A DNA stretch of 64,000 nucleotides. Origin: Candidatus Dormiibacterota bacterium. GTDB taxonomy: Bacteria; Chloroflexota; Dormibacteria; Aeolococcales; Aeolococcaceae. Below the pieces are notes generated by a model, which was given only the letters and a program-made list of their open reading frames with translations, searched no databases and had not been told where the DNA came from. The stretch covers positions 75,687-139,686 of the forward strand of contig PLZA01000014.1 in assembly GCA_003153505.1 (NCBI GenBank), written 5' to 3'. The stretch's first letter is position 1. Each line of letters begins with the position of its first letter. Shown here piece by piece: positions 1 through 7,823 of this stretch. The translations under genes were made by a program, and so were the position numbers.

Positions 1-94
1 TCTAACGTCTGGACGCACGTAGAACGGGACTTGCGTGTAACCGCTACACGGCTTCGCGCAGCAATGCGAGCACGCACAGTTCGTCATTTTGGTA

Positions 95-180
95 TTGACA
101 ACCCGTCCGAATCGGGGGATATTGATATCTGTTCTTGCAGATATCTTTATGTGTATACGTACAGATATCTGGATATCTGC
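95..180 (+). promoter_or_regulatory. parA promoter overlapped by repeated GATATC operator sites
   Basis: A good -35 box (TTGACA, 95-100) is followed after 17 bp by a weak -10 (GATATT, 118-123). GATATC cores at 124-129, 140-145, 164-169 and 172-177 cover the -10 and the leader up to the parA start at 208; one of them is the perfect palindrome CAGATATCTG (162-171). This layout is typical of autoregulated partition operons in which ParA or the small DNA-binding partner represses its own promoter; the sites could equally be the centromere. The binding protein is inferred. Confidence 0.55.
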
Positions 181-207
181 ATCCCAAACAACATCGGGGT
201 CTTCGAC

Positions 208-813
208 ATGCGACTTGCAATCACGAATTTGAAGGGAGGGACGGGGAAAACGACCACCGCTGTACATCTGGCGGCTGGCCTTGGGCGACGTCGACGTACG
301 CTCCTCATCGATGCAGATCCCCAGCGATCTGCGACTGAATGGGTCTTTCTCATGGGTGACTCGTGTCCTTTCGCACTCGTCACGGATGGAGAGCCAGATC
401 TTCATCGACGGCTTGCAGATGTGGTCCGTGGATACGACCACGTGGTCATCGACACTCCTCCTGGCTACGAGTCGATTGTTCGCAGTGCCGTCCTGTCAGC
501 AACAGACATTCTCATTCCGATTGCGCCGAGCATCATGGATATCAACCGGCTGAGACCAACACTGGAGTTGATCGCATCCCTTGAACGTCTCAACGCACCG
601 AGCATCCGACTCCTGCTCACGAAGGTCCGTGGCAACACCCGCACTGGGCGCCTGGCCAGGGAGACGCTAGAGACTACCCTCGGAATGCCCGTCGTCGCTG
701 CAGAGATCCCGCTCATGGAAGCGTACGTGACTGGCTTTGGACTAGTGCCACCCGAAGGACACCGCTACGGCGCTGTGCTCGACGAACTACTTAAGGCTGA
801 GGTGGCCGCATGA
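208..813 (+). CDS. parA: ParA-family partition ATPase
   Basis: A 201-residue ParA/MinD-type ATPase that would segregate the element by ATP-dependent binding to the nucleoid. The deviant Walker A motif KGGTGKTTT lies at residues 9-17, the A' motif IDADPQ at 34-39 and the Walker B motif VVIDTPPG near 75-82. The open frame extends upstream to 31, but the family begins at MRLAITNLKGG, so the ATG at 208 is chosen; the extra upstream residues would be read from the operator repeats. The short length and missing N-terminal helix-turn-helix fit the ParF/type Ib class, which works with a small ribbon-helix-helix partner. Such a partner follows with a 4-bp ATGA overlap, so the two are translationally coupled. 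Confidence 0.9.
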   Translation: MRLAITNLKGGTGKTTTAVHLAAGLGRRRRTLLIDADPQRSATEWVFLMGDSCPFALVTDGEPDLHRRLADVVRGYDHVVIDTPPGYESIVRSAVLSATDILIPIAPSIMDINRLRPTLELIASLERLNAPSIRLLLTKVRGNTRTGRLARETLETTLGMPVVAAEIPLMEAYVTGFGLVPPEGHRYGAVLDELLKAEVAA

Positions 814-1106
814 CACCAAAGGCCAGTGATCTTGCCGCACGTCTTGCTGCCAGTGCAACGGGAGCCTCGTCGGCATCGGCTGGCGTAAAGCGCCCCAACG
901 AAGTCGAGCACACGCCCGATTCCACGTCCCGATTAGTCCAACGGTTCATGTTCATCCTTCCGAAATCCCAACACCTGTTCATCCGTCAATTCGCGCTTCA
1001 GATCGACACGGACGTCAGCACCATCATCCGTGCACTGCTGACTCGGATCGAAACCGATCCCGTCTTCGCCGAAGAGGTCCGCAACCTTGTCAAGGAGGGC
1101 AACTGA
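810..1106 (+). CDS. Small ribbon-helix-helix partition partner (ParG/ParB-like)
   Basis: A 98-residue protein coupled to parA by an ATGA overlap. The first 45 residues are polar and rich in Ala, Ser and Thr, as in the mobile tails of ParG-like proteins. The C-terminal half, from FILPKSQHLF through the two predicted helices up to IETDP, has the strand-helix-helix pattern of a ribbon-helix-helix dimer. By position it should bind the centromere and stimulate ParA. Candidate sites are the GATATC/CATATC repeats upstream of parA and just downstream of this gene (1126-1151). No enzyme motif is present. The family is assigned from pattern and synteny, not from a clear sequence match. Confidence 0.65.
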   Translation: MTPKASDLAARLAASATGASSASAGVKRPNEVEHTPDSTSRLVQRFMFILPKSQHLFIRQFALQIDTDVSTIIRALLTRIETDPVFAEEVRNLVKEGN

Positions 1107-1125
1107 GACAGAGATCTATATGTCT

Positions 1126-1151
1126 GCATATCTGCATAACTACATATCTGC
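1126..1151 (+). promoter_or_regulatory. CATATCTGC direct repeats between the partition operon and rep
   Basis: GCATATCTGC (1126-1135) and ACATATCTGC (1142-1151) are spaced 16 bp apart, close to the spacing of the first two GATATC cores upstream of parA. They sit between the stop of the partition partner and the start of the replication initiator, so they may be operators linking partition and replication control. Confidence 0.4.
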
Positions 1152-1168
1152 TCCCGTCCCGGCACCGC

Positions 1169-2371
1169 ATGAACCCCGTCGAACAGTCGATCCCCGCAAT
1201 CACCAATCTCCTCCGCTCAAAAGGTCGAAGCACCATCGGACACGAGACCAACCTATCACGCAGCCCTCTGTGGAATGCGCGGCAGTGCTCGGCACCAGAC
1301 CCCACTGTGGTCTCGCCTATGCTGTATGGCCGCGAGTTCCGCCAGGTCGAGGGTCACTCACTGACGACAGCCGACCAGCGACTCTTTGCTCACCTGACGA
1401 CCGTCTTCGTCCGAGCTGGATGTCCTGCGGACCGTCGGGTCCCATTCAGTCTCGGAGAGGCTTCGCTCGCTCTTGGACACGAAGGACTCGGTGGCAAGCA
1501 GCGCTCACTCGTGAGGGGATCATTAGCTCGACTCCGGAGTGTCACCATCGAGTCGGCAGTCCGGCACGCGGACGGCCACGAAACCGTACTGGGTTGGGGA
1601 CTCATCGATAGCTACTTGATCACCACGAAAGGGGGCGGCACAGGCTGGATCGCATTAAGCGAGCCAGTGTCACGCCTACTCACCGAGGGGAGTGTCACCT
1701 TTCTCCATGCACCAACCTGGGACGCAATATGCTCCGAAGACGAGGTGGCAGGGAGACTGTGGAGCTTCCTGGAGTCTGAAACCATCAAGGGAGGATGGAG
1801 GTACAGGGTCTTTCCGCCAGCAGACGGATGCCTCGATACCGCATCGGTGCCACCCATCTCGGACATCTTGATGCTCCACTGGGACTCGCGCAGAAGGGTC
1901 GTGCGGCGTATCCGGGAAGCGTGCGCCGTCATTGAGACTCATGACAGGCGCTACCACCTTGAGGTGACTCCAGCCAAGAACTCTGGAAGCTGGAACCTGA
2001 CGTGCTCGTTGTCCCAGCAGCGCCTGCCCAACCCGTCAGGAGACGGCCTACAGAAGATCGTGATTGACGCCTGGAGACGTGCCTACCGGAGTCGTCAACC
2101 GAGTATCCGCCAGAGAGTTGTCCTTCGTGAGCTACTGACTCGTCACTCCCCTGAGTGGGTTGCGGACCAGATCCGCCAGGCCACAGAGACTGGTCACGAT
2201 CCTCTCCGCTGCCTGATGGAACACGACCGCCTCGTGTCGGACGAACGACTCGCTGCCGCCCAGGCATCGGAAGAGCGTTGGCAGGAGGCGAAGCAGCGCG
2301 AGTCCTCCGAGGCTGGACAATCCCTTGCCGACCTCATCGCCGACATGGGAAGACCTGTCGGAACCGCCTAA
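1169..2371 (+). CDS. Plasmid replication initiator, winged-helix type
   Basis: A 400-residue protein that probably opens the origin made of the iterons directly downstream (2399-2485). Residues about 65-160 (starting LTTADQRLFAHL, then a basic segment with SLARLRSVTI) resemble the first winged-helix domain of TrfA/Rep_3-like initiators; a second basic helical region follows around 230-260. The C-terminus is acidic and helical. No Walker or relaxase motifs are visible. The start at 1169 has no obvious ribosome binding site, and a later start (for example 1319) is possible. The order parA, partner, rep, iterons is the standard layout of low-copy theta plasmids. The family name is inferred from pattern and context. 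Confidence 0.65.
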   Translation: MNPVEQSIPAITNLLRSKGRSTIGHETNLSRSPLWNARQCSAPDPTVVSPMLYGREFRQVEGHSLTTADQRLFAHLTTVFVRAGCPADRRVPFSLGEASLALGHEGLGGKQRSLVRGSLARLRSVTIESAVRHADGHETVLGWGLIDSYLITTKGGGTGWIALSEPVSRLLTEGSVTFLHAPTWDAICSEDEVAGRLWSFLESETIKGGWRYRVFPPADGCLDTASVPPISDILMLHWDSRRRVVRRIREACAVIETHDRRYHLEVTPAKNSGSWNLTCSLSQQRLPNPSGDGLQKIVIDAWRRAYRSRQPSIRQRVVLRELLTRHSPEWVADQIRQATETGHDPLRCLMEHDRLVSDERLAAAQASEERWQEAKQRESSEAGQSLADLIADMGRPVGTA

Positions 2372-2398
2372 CCGACAGGGTGTCCGACCGCACCGAGA

Positions 2399-2485
2399 TA
2401 GGTACTTTCGGGGTACGCAGGTAGGTACTTTCCGGCCCGCTAATAGGTACTTTCCGGCCCGCTCAATAGGTACTTTCCGGCCCGC
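2399..2485 (+). repeat. Iteron array, probable plasmid replication origin
   Basis: Three identical 19-bp units TAGGTACTTTCCGGCCCGC occur at 2422-2440, 2444-2462 and 2467-2485, preceded by a degenerate copy with the same first 11 bases at 2399-2409. Start-to-start distances are 23, 22 and 23 bp, about two helical turns, so an initiator would bind on one face. The array starts 28 bp after the rep stop codon. This is the classic form of an iteron-controlled theta origin. Confidence 0.85.
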
Positions 2486-2549
2486 CTTCCGCAAAGGTCC
2501 GTGTCCTAAGCACGATGTTTTCCGCTCGGCATAGGCGGTCCCATTTTCT

Positions 2550-2580
2550 ACCGTCGTATTAACCGTCGTATTAACCGTCG
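2550..2580 (+). repeat. Short tandem repeat next to the iterons
   Basis: Two perfect copies of ACCGTCGTATTA (2550-2561 and 2562-2573) and a partial third (2574-2580). It lies 65 bp beyond the last iteron and is more AT-rich than its surroundings, so it could be part of the unwinding element of the origin or a second protein-binding site. Confidence 0.6.
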
Positions 2581-2902
2581 AGTCTCTCGCTGCGCGAGTC
2601 TCCCTTGAGAAAATGACGGCAACTCCGAACCACGGACGAGCACCTATCACTCCTCCCTTCCACCGTATCCAACATCCCTTGCTCCACCCAACCACGCGAA
2701 CCACTTCCCCCTTGATGGCCCTTGTGATGAGACCCGGAATCTGGTAGAGTTTCCTCTAGTGGCTCGCGGTGCCCCGAGGCTGTCGCTGGTAGCCACTTCG
2801 CAAGGTCTGCACTGACCTCTGTTGTTGGAAAACAGTAGTCGTTCTGGCACATTCCCACTGTCTTTTGTGAGCGTGTTCACTTGCGAAACGGTTCATTTCC
2901 TG
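2581..2902. other. Non-coding stretch between origin and inverted-repeat structure
   Basis: No frame here has credible coding character. It is mixed sequence with pyrimidine-rich patches and no gene, tRNA or clear terminator that I can support. By position it is part of the replication or transfer origin region. Confidence 0.5.
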
Positions 2903-3005
2903 CCGCCGCTGCCTCCTTGAATTGCAGAGGCAATTCTTCAACACCCCACCCCCACAACGTGATACTTATGTGTGATTGGGGTGTTGAACCAGGAGGCAGC
3001 GGCGG
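2903..3005. repeat. 103-nt three-way inverted repeat (oriT, ssi or sso candidate)
   Basis: The outer arms CCGCCGCTGCCTCCT (2903-2917) and its exact complement (2991-3005) form a perfect 15-bp stem. Inside it are two more perfect stems. One is a 7-bp hairpin GAATTGC/GCAATTC with an AGAG tetraloop (2919-2936). The other is a 12-bp stem TTCAACACCCCA/TGGGGTGTTGAA (2937-2948 with 2977-2988) closing a 28-nt loop. As single-stranded DNA this folds into a three-way junction. It lies upstream of the relaxation-type gene (3444) and the coupling protein gene, where a transfer origin or a single-strand initiation site is expected. A structured RNA is possible too. Confidence 0.7.
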
Positions 3006-3443
3006 TAATGAGTGGAATGAGCCAACGAGAAGAGCTGGACGAGTAGGTAGGAAGAAAGAAGAGAAGAAAGAGAACAGAGAAAAGAGAGTTAAGTTGTAGC
3101 TGCCAGAAACGAGGAGAGAAGACAAGGGGAGGAGTCCACATGAGCAGAGTCGAAAGATTGAGGGATGCACATGTGAGGTTCAGGAGGTGTGTTTTTGGTA
3201 GAGGGTGGTCCCTGATTCGGAGGATTTGAGTGTGTGGAAGGTGCTGGGGAGTGGTCCGAAGCGGAGGTAGTGCGTGCGGATCTGGTGCTTTTCATCCTTG
3301 ACGAATGGGGCGTTTGAGCGCATAACGAAAGTGGAGACATTTCTAACGTAGGTGTACCGCTGAAATCCAACAGAAGTTCTAAGGACGCAGGGGATCTGGG
3401 AAGGGCTGACCGGCTGCCACTACGTGCACTGGGTCACGTTCAG
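3006..3443. other. Non-coding region with a strongly purine-rich strand
   Basis: The plus strand is almost pure A and G from 3050 to 3088, broken only at 3075, and stays purine-rich to about 3210. Frames in this stretch have low-complexity translations and are not credible genes. The strand asymmetry next to the three-way inverted repeat suggests a strand-specific function in transfer or replication. No terminator or promoter can be defined. Confidence 0.5.
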
Positions 3444-4103
3444 GTGACTGAGCGTGACATCGAGATCCTTGCCTGGGTGACCCGGCATGGCGTCGTGACT
3501 GTGGAACAGATCGCGAGACGATTCTTCCCGACCTCTTCTGGACTGTCGGCAGCTTTGCAGCGGGTGAGGAAGCTCTGTGTGTCCAACCCACCGCTCCTGC
3601 GAAGAGATCGGACGCACTACCAGGAGCCATCAGTGATCCGGGTGACGACTCATGGTGCCCGCCTGGCAAACGTCGGCCCACCGACTCTTGGACCAGCCCG
3701 TCTCATCCTTGCTGAGGTCCACCATTCGCTCGGCATCGTGGACCTGGCCGAGGAGCTGCTTGCAGCAAACCCTGGATCTGTTCTCACGACGGAACGGGAG
3801 CGCCGGGCAGAGCGCCATACCGAAAAGCGGGCAGGGACGAGGAAGGGCACCGGGCGCATCCCCGATGCAGTTCTCACTCTTCCACCTACTCCTGACACGC
3901 CAGAGAAGTCTGTCGCTGTCGAGCTGGACCGCTCGCCCCGCACGAAGCGAGACATCGAAGCCATCGTTCGCGCCTACAACGCTGAGCGCTATTCGGACGT
4001 CTGGTGGTACGTCCGCCCCAAGCGAGTCGACCACGTTCGAGCACATGTCGTGACCCTCCGTGCTTCTGACTTCATCGAGGTTCGGCCATGGCAGGGTCGC
4101 TAA
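3444..4103 (+). CDS. Replication-relaxation (Replic_Relax-like) protein
   Basis: A 219-residue protein starting at GTG 3444. Residues 1-60 (MTERDIEILAWVTRHG, then VEQIARRFF) form a winged helix-turn-helix. The C-terminal half has the pattern RIPDAVLTL, VAVELDRS, then KRDIEAIVRAY, in the order of the acidic residues of PD-(D/E)XK-like nucleases. This is the plan of Replic_Relax proteins, which occur next to coupling-protein genes in conjugative elements of Gram-positive bacteria and are linked to plasmid replication and relaxation. It follows the three-way inverted repeat and overlaps the coupling protein gene by 16 bp, so it probably processes or marks the nearby origin. A nuclease function is inference. 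Confidence 0.65.
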   Translation: MTERDIEILAWVTRHGVVTVEQIARRFFPTSSGLSAALQRVRKLCVSNPPLLRRDRTHYQEPSVIRVTTHGARLANVGPPTLGPARLILAEVHHSLGIVDLAEELLAANPGSVLTTERERRAERHTEKRAGTRKGTGRIPDAVLTLPPTPDTPEKSVAVELDRSPRTKRDIEAIVRAYNAERYSDVWWYVRPKRVDHVRAHVVTLRASDFIEVRPWQGR

Positions 4104-5881
4104 CCACCTCACCGCCACGGGCTCCCACGTCGGACGTGGGGAGCCAGTTCAACCTCTACGTCAATGTCACCACGTCTCTCGCAGTCGTCCTGGTGGCTGC
4201 CCTCTTCGCTGACCCTCCGGCAGCGCTTGGCATGGCCTGTGCCTTTGTCGTCTGGCGGGTAACCCGCCCGACCAGGCTCACTGCTGTCGTCCTCACCGTG
4301 GGAGCGACGATCTCCTTTTTCGTCCTCAGCCGAGAGGTGCTGTGGTTCTGGCCGTGGGGGCTCGTGATCCCTCATCGGCTCTATGACATGCTCCCTCCTT
4401 CGAGCGCTGCAACTGTGGCGACCGCCATATGGCGGAGCTGCGCCGTGTCGCTTCTCGCTGGGCCAGTCCTCTTCCTCGGACTCGACGGTCTCCTTGGCTT
4501 TCGCGAAAAGACGCTCAACGCTGGACTCTTCCACCAGGCACGTGCTCAGGAAAGTGTCTCGGGCAAAGACTACGATCCCTCCATGGCGGGCACCGCTCAG
4601 GGGGTGGACCGGGACCATCCCGCAGGCACCATCCGGCTCGGGGTCGAGCGGGATGCCAGCCGCCGGGCCTTCGACCTCGCGCCTTCGGAGCTTCGGACCC
4701 ATGTCTTTATCCCAGGGGCTTCCGGGTCAGGGAAGACCACAACCCTTGCCCGGATCGCCGACGGTGCACTCGGAAACGGCTACGGGCTTGTCATCGTGGA
4801 TTGCAAGGGGAGCAGCCTCGGAGCCACGGCTCGCATGCTCGCAACCCGCCACGGACTCCCGTTTTACGTCGTGGACCCGGATGAGCCAACAAAAACCCTT
4901 GGGTACAACCCGTGCCAGGGCACCCCATCGGATGTTGCCAACAAGCTCATCGGTGCATTTGCGTTTGGCGAAGCGGGCGAAATCTACAAGCAAGTCGCCA
5001 TGCACTACATCCCCATCCTCGTTCGAGGACTTGAGGCAGCCGGAATCCCTGTGACCCTTGCATCGCTTGCCAAGGTGTGCGACCAGAACGAAATGGGAGC
5101 ACTTGCCCGTAAGGCCGGTCAGGCATCCGGTACGGACACGACCCTTCAGGACGAGCTTGTAGCTCTGTCGCAGGCAGAAGGCGTCGGGAAGGCGGGTTCT
5201 GGCTCGCTGGAGCACCGTTTCGGTGCACTGCTCCAGGGAAAGTTTGGGGATCTGTTCAAAAAAGATGCAGCGCACACCCTTGACTGGGATGCCGTGTGTG
5301 CAAAGCCGAGCGTTACGTATCTGGCACTTTCTGCCACAGCTGCTCCAGAAGATGTGGAGCTGCTGGGCCGGGTGATTGCTCAGGACCTCAAGCAGGTATG
5401 TGGCAGGAGACTTCGGGCCGCGCAGTCTGGTACGACCCTTACCCCCATCGTGCTTGCCTTCGACGAGTTCGCAGCGCTGCGTGAAGCGGGGCAGATCACG
5501 GATCTCTTGCTCCAGGCCCGTCAGGCAGAAATGGCCATCATCTTGTCCACGCAATACCTCCCCGAAGCTGTTCCCATCCGCAAGGCAGCCCTCCAGGCAG
5601 GGCTGCTCGTCATCCACCGGCTGGACTCTGACGATGCCGAAGTCGCTGCAGCCCAGTTTGGAACGCGTCCGGCATGGAAGGTGACGCACCAGATCGAGTG
5701 GGATACAGGTAAGACCGAAAAGGGATCTATCCGCGACACCGAAGAGTTCATCGTCCACCCGAACGTCCTTCGCAAACTTCCTGTCGGTCAGGTCGCAGTG
5801 CGGTCTGTTCCCACCGACAGGCATGCCATCATTCGCGTGTTTCCCGTTGAGGGAGAGGGGGGCAGCCGTGAAGGTGATTGA
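4088..5881 (+). CDS. Type IV coupling protein (VirD4/TraG-like ATPase)
   Basis: A 597-residue inner-membrane ATPase that links the relaxed DNA to a secretion channel. The N-terminus has several hydrophobic segments (about residues 25-75, 80-100 and 118-140). Walker A, GASGSGKTTT, is near residue 208, followed by LVIVDCKGSS. Walker B, VLAFDEFAALR, is near 454, and the RecA-like stretch ILSTQYLPEA follows. The length fits VirD4/TraG proteins. It overlaps the upstream relaxation-type gene by 16 bp and the downstream peptidase gene by 14 bp, so the three genes form one translation unit. No other secretion-channel genes lie in the element part of the window, so it is either mobilizable or its channel genes lie to the left. 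Confidence 0.85.
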   Translation: MAGSLTTSPPRAPTSDVGSQFNLYVNVTTSLAVVLVAALFADPPAALGMACAFVVWRVTRPTRLTAVVLTVGATISFFVLSREVLWFWPWGLVIPHRLYDMLPPSSAATVATAIWRSCAVSLLAGPVLFLGLDGLLGFREKTLNAGLFHQARAQESVSGKDYDPSMAGTAQGVDRDHPAGTIRLGVERDASRRAFDLAPSELRTHVFIPGASGSGKTTTLARIADGALGNGYGLVIVDCKGSSLGATARMLATRHGLPFYVVDPDEPTKTLGYNPCQGTPSDVANKLIGAFAFGEAGEIYKQVAMHYIPILVRGLEAAGIPVTLASLAKVCDQNEMGALARKAGQASGTDTTLQDELVALSQAEGVGKAGSGSLEHRFGALLQGKFGDLFKKDAAHTLDWDAVCAKPSVTYLALSATAAPEDVELLGRVIAQDLKQVCGRRLRAAQSGTTLTPIVLAFDEFAALREAGQITDLLLQARQAEMAIILSTQYLPEAVPIRKAALQAGLLVIHRLDSDDAEVAAAQFGTRPAWKVTHQIEWDTGKTEKGSIRDTEEFIVHPNVLRKLPVGQVAVRSVPTDRHAIIRVFPVEGEGGSREGD

Positions 5882-7163
5882 CAAATCCCGAGCATGGCAA
5901 CTCTCTGGGCCATCACTTCCACCGGGACTGGGCACGATTGAGTGGCTGCTCGCCTCGGTTGTCCGACTCCCTGGGGCCGCAGCCGCAGCGCTCATTTGTG
6001 CGTGGTCTGCGGTTGTCATCTCGCTGTGGGCAGGAGTCCTCGATGCTCTGGGATCTGTCGTGGTGCTGTTCCTTGGCGCTTCTTCCATTGGCGGTGCGGG
6101 GAGCGTCATCTCGTTTTCAGCCCACACTGCAGGAGGGCTCACCTTTCTCGCCATTGGCATTTCACTGGCAGGAGGCTTTGTCACCGGCTTCCTTGCTGCC
6201 TATGCCGCAAGTTTTGCCAACGCTATCCCAGAAGTTGCAGCAGCCCTCCTTGTCGGCGCACTCCTGGGACTTCTCCTGTCACTCATCCTGACAGCCATGG
6301 AGCCGACAGTCCTTTCGTTACGCGGATACCGACGCCCGAGTAATCGGGAATGGGAGGGACATCTGCTCCCTGCTATGCAGGCAGTCGTGGATGCCATGAA
6401 GCTCGAAGCATCGCCTCGAATCCTCGTTGCCGATTCTCCTGTCCCCAATGCATGGGCGCACAGCCGCCACATTGTGGTGACCACGGGCCTCATTCGCGGC
6501 CTCGACCAGGACGAGCTGACTGCTGTTTTCGCGCACGAGGTCATGCACTGGCGTCAGGGCGATCCTCTGGCATTCCGCATCGTGTCGTGCTTTGGCTGGC
6601 CAGTCGTTGTCATGTTTACGCTTGGCATGTGGATGTCAGGCGCTCAATACGGAGTGTCCCAGCCAGGGGCCTCTGGAGCCTCTCTCGCAACTGACTCTTC
6701 TGGTACGCCTCACGCTGAAGGCGCATCCACGCTTCGTGCAGCCCGGAGCGTCGTGTCACTCATTGGCTGGCTGTTCCTCTGGCCCTCATGGCTGCTCATT
6801 CGCTTCGTAATGGTTCCGGCTGCTGCATCCAACTCACGCCAGGTCGAGTACGAGGCTGACGCTGGAGCAGCAGCAGCAGGATTTGGCGCTTCACTCCACC
6901 GGGCCTTGGAACGTCTCTCGCCCTTCGAAGGCGGCAGATCCGCTTGGGAAGCCGTGCTCTCTGCTACCCATCCTCCCATGGAGCTTCGGCTCGAAGCACT
7001 CGACAATGCCGACCTTAAACCACCGCCGCAGCCTGTCCGCGCTCCCCGTGACCAGGTGTCTGCTGCCTTTGGGATTCTGGTGATTCTCCTTGCTATTGCT
7101 CTGTCGGCGCCGATCACGGCATTGGTCACCAAAGCCACCCATCTCATCCACATCCACCTTTAA
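5868..7163 (+). CDS. M48-family membrane metallopeptidase (HtpX-like)
   Basis: A 431-residue multi-pass membrane protease. HEVMH, the HExxH zinc motif, is near residue 223. The third zinc ligand is in EYEADAGA near 328, the spacing expected for M48. Hydrophobic segments lie at about 25-50, 70-110 and 120-145, with more between the zinc motifs. GTG 5868 is chosen because a strong purine-rich Shine-Dalgarno stretch (5851-5861) lies just upstream; the longer frame from 5823 lacks one. The gene overlaps the coupling protein by 14 bp. HtpX-like enzymes normally do membrane-protein quality control. Here it may process conjugation or entry proteins, which is inference from the coupling. Confidence 0.85.
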   Translation: MKVIDKSRAWQLSGPSLPPGLGTIEWLLASVVRLPGAAAAALICAWSAVVISLWAGVLDALGSVVVLFLGASSIGGAGSVISFSAHTAGGLTFLAIGISLAGGFVTGFLAAYAASFANAIPEVAAALLVGALLGLLLSLILTAMEPTVLSLRGYRRPSNREWEGHLLPAMQAVVDAMKLEASPRILVADSPVPNAWAHSRHIVVTTGLIRGLDQDELTAVFAHEVMHWRQGDPLAFRIVSCFGWPVVVMFTLGMWMSGAQYGVSQPGASGASLATDSSGTPHAEGASTLRAARSVVSLIGWLFLWPSWLLIRFVMVPAAASNSRQVEYEADAGAAAAGFGASLHRALERLSPFEGGRSAWEAVLSATHPPMELRLEALDNADLKPPPQPVRAPRDQVSAAFGILVILLAIALSAPITALVTKATHLIHIHL

Positions 7164-7220
7164 CCCCCCTCTCTCTCCCTTCAAAACCAGCGAAAACCCT
7201 TATGGTGTAACGGTTTTCTA

Positions 7221-7252
7221 GACATTGCCGTGATGTTTGCGACTGCAATGTC
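7221..7252. repeat. 8-bp inverted repeat (operator or recombination-site candidate)
   Basis: GACATTGC (7221-7228) and its exact complement GCAATGTC (7245-7252) are 16 bp apart. They lie in the gap between the M48 gene and the next open frame. Position and symmetry suit a repressor site or one subsite of a resolvase res site, but no T-run follows, so an intrinsic terminator is unlikely. Confidence 0.4.
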
Positions 7253-7270
7253 GCAATACAGTAGACGAAT

Positions 7271-7792
7271 ATGTCGCTCTCTCCGGTTCGGCGCACGCTG
7301 AGGCTGGAGATTGACGAGGCGTCGCATCGAGCGACGAGAACTACGATGATTTGTTCCTCGCACTGCCACCTCCCTCTAGTCGAGCGGCGGGCCGTAGTGC
7401 CATGGCTTAGCTCTATTCGCAATAGCGCGATTCGGAGGACGACCTCCTTGCTCCGAACGCGAGTTGCCACACGTTCAGATCGTCCATGGACGGCACTCGT
7501 CTATCTCCCTTTGGCCATGACCTGTGCCGCTCTTGCACAGGTCTACTGGCTCCTTGTGCCACTCGTCTTCCTCACATGGTGGTGGTGTTCTGTTGGATGG
7601 CGCTTTGCATGGGTTCTCGGAATCACGGAAGCGTGCTTTGGCGTGCAATGGGCCTACCTCGGAATCTATTGCCTCACTACCTACCCGAGGCACCGATTAC
7701 TCGTGGGCGTGCTCTGGGCAGGCTATGCCGCTGTCGTTGCTGCAGCCGCAGCCATCAACCGCTCGCGCTTCAATCGCCGGTATGGATGGTAG
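7271..7792 (+). CDS. Hypothetical membrane protein
   Basis: A frame of up to 173 residues whose second half has about three hydrophobic segments (LVYLPLAMTCAALAQVYWLL; FAWVLGITEACFGVQWAYLG; LLVGVLWAGYAAVVAAAAA). The first 70 residues look non-coding, so the real start is probably internal, perhaps around 7400-7480. I recognise no family. It lies between the mobilization trio and the HEPN-like gene, and its 3' end is 31 bp before that gene's start, so the two may be cotranscribed. Confidence 0.45.
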   Translation: MSLSPVRRTLRLEIDEASHRATRTTMICSSHCHLPLVERRAVVPWLSSIRNSAIRRTTSLLRTRVATRSDRPWTALVYLPLAMTCAALAQVYWLLVPLVFLTWWWCSVGWRFAWVLGITEACFGVQWAYLGIYCLTTYPRHRLLVGVLWAGYAAVVAAAAAINRSRFNRRYGW

Positions 7793-7823
7793 CGTGATGG
7801 ATGCCAGATCTGAGGGACAGAGA

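Noticed and set aside
36..48. TGTAA and CCGCTACA at the left edge resemble the tRNA-Tyr-like sequence at 30.24 kb, as if they were an att pair
   Set aside because: The two copies are in opposite orientation, whereas attL and attR of an inserted element must be direct repeats, and the shared block is only 8 bp plus a gapped 5 bp.
2132..2704. A 190-residue minus-strand frame over the end of rep and the iterons
   Set aside because: It is a shadow of rep and of the tandem repeats, which give a periodic translation with no domain character.
2877..3170. Minus-strand frames over the purine-rich region
   Set aside because: They translate to Ser/Leu/Phe low-complexity sequence, as any purine tract does on its complement.
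4727..6184. A 485-residue minus-strand frame opposite the coupling protein
   Set aside because: It is the complement of a strongly coding plus-strand gene with Walker motifs and has no recognisable domain.
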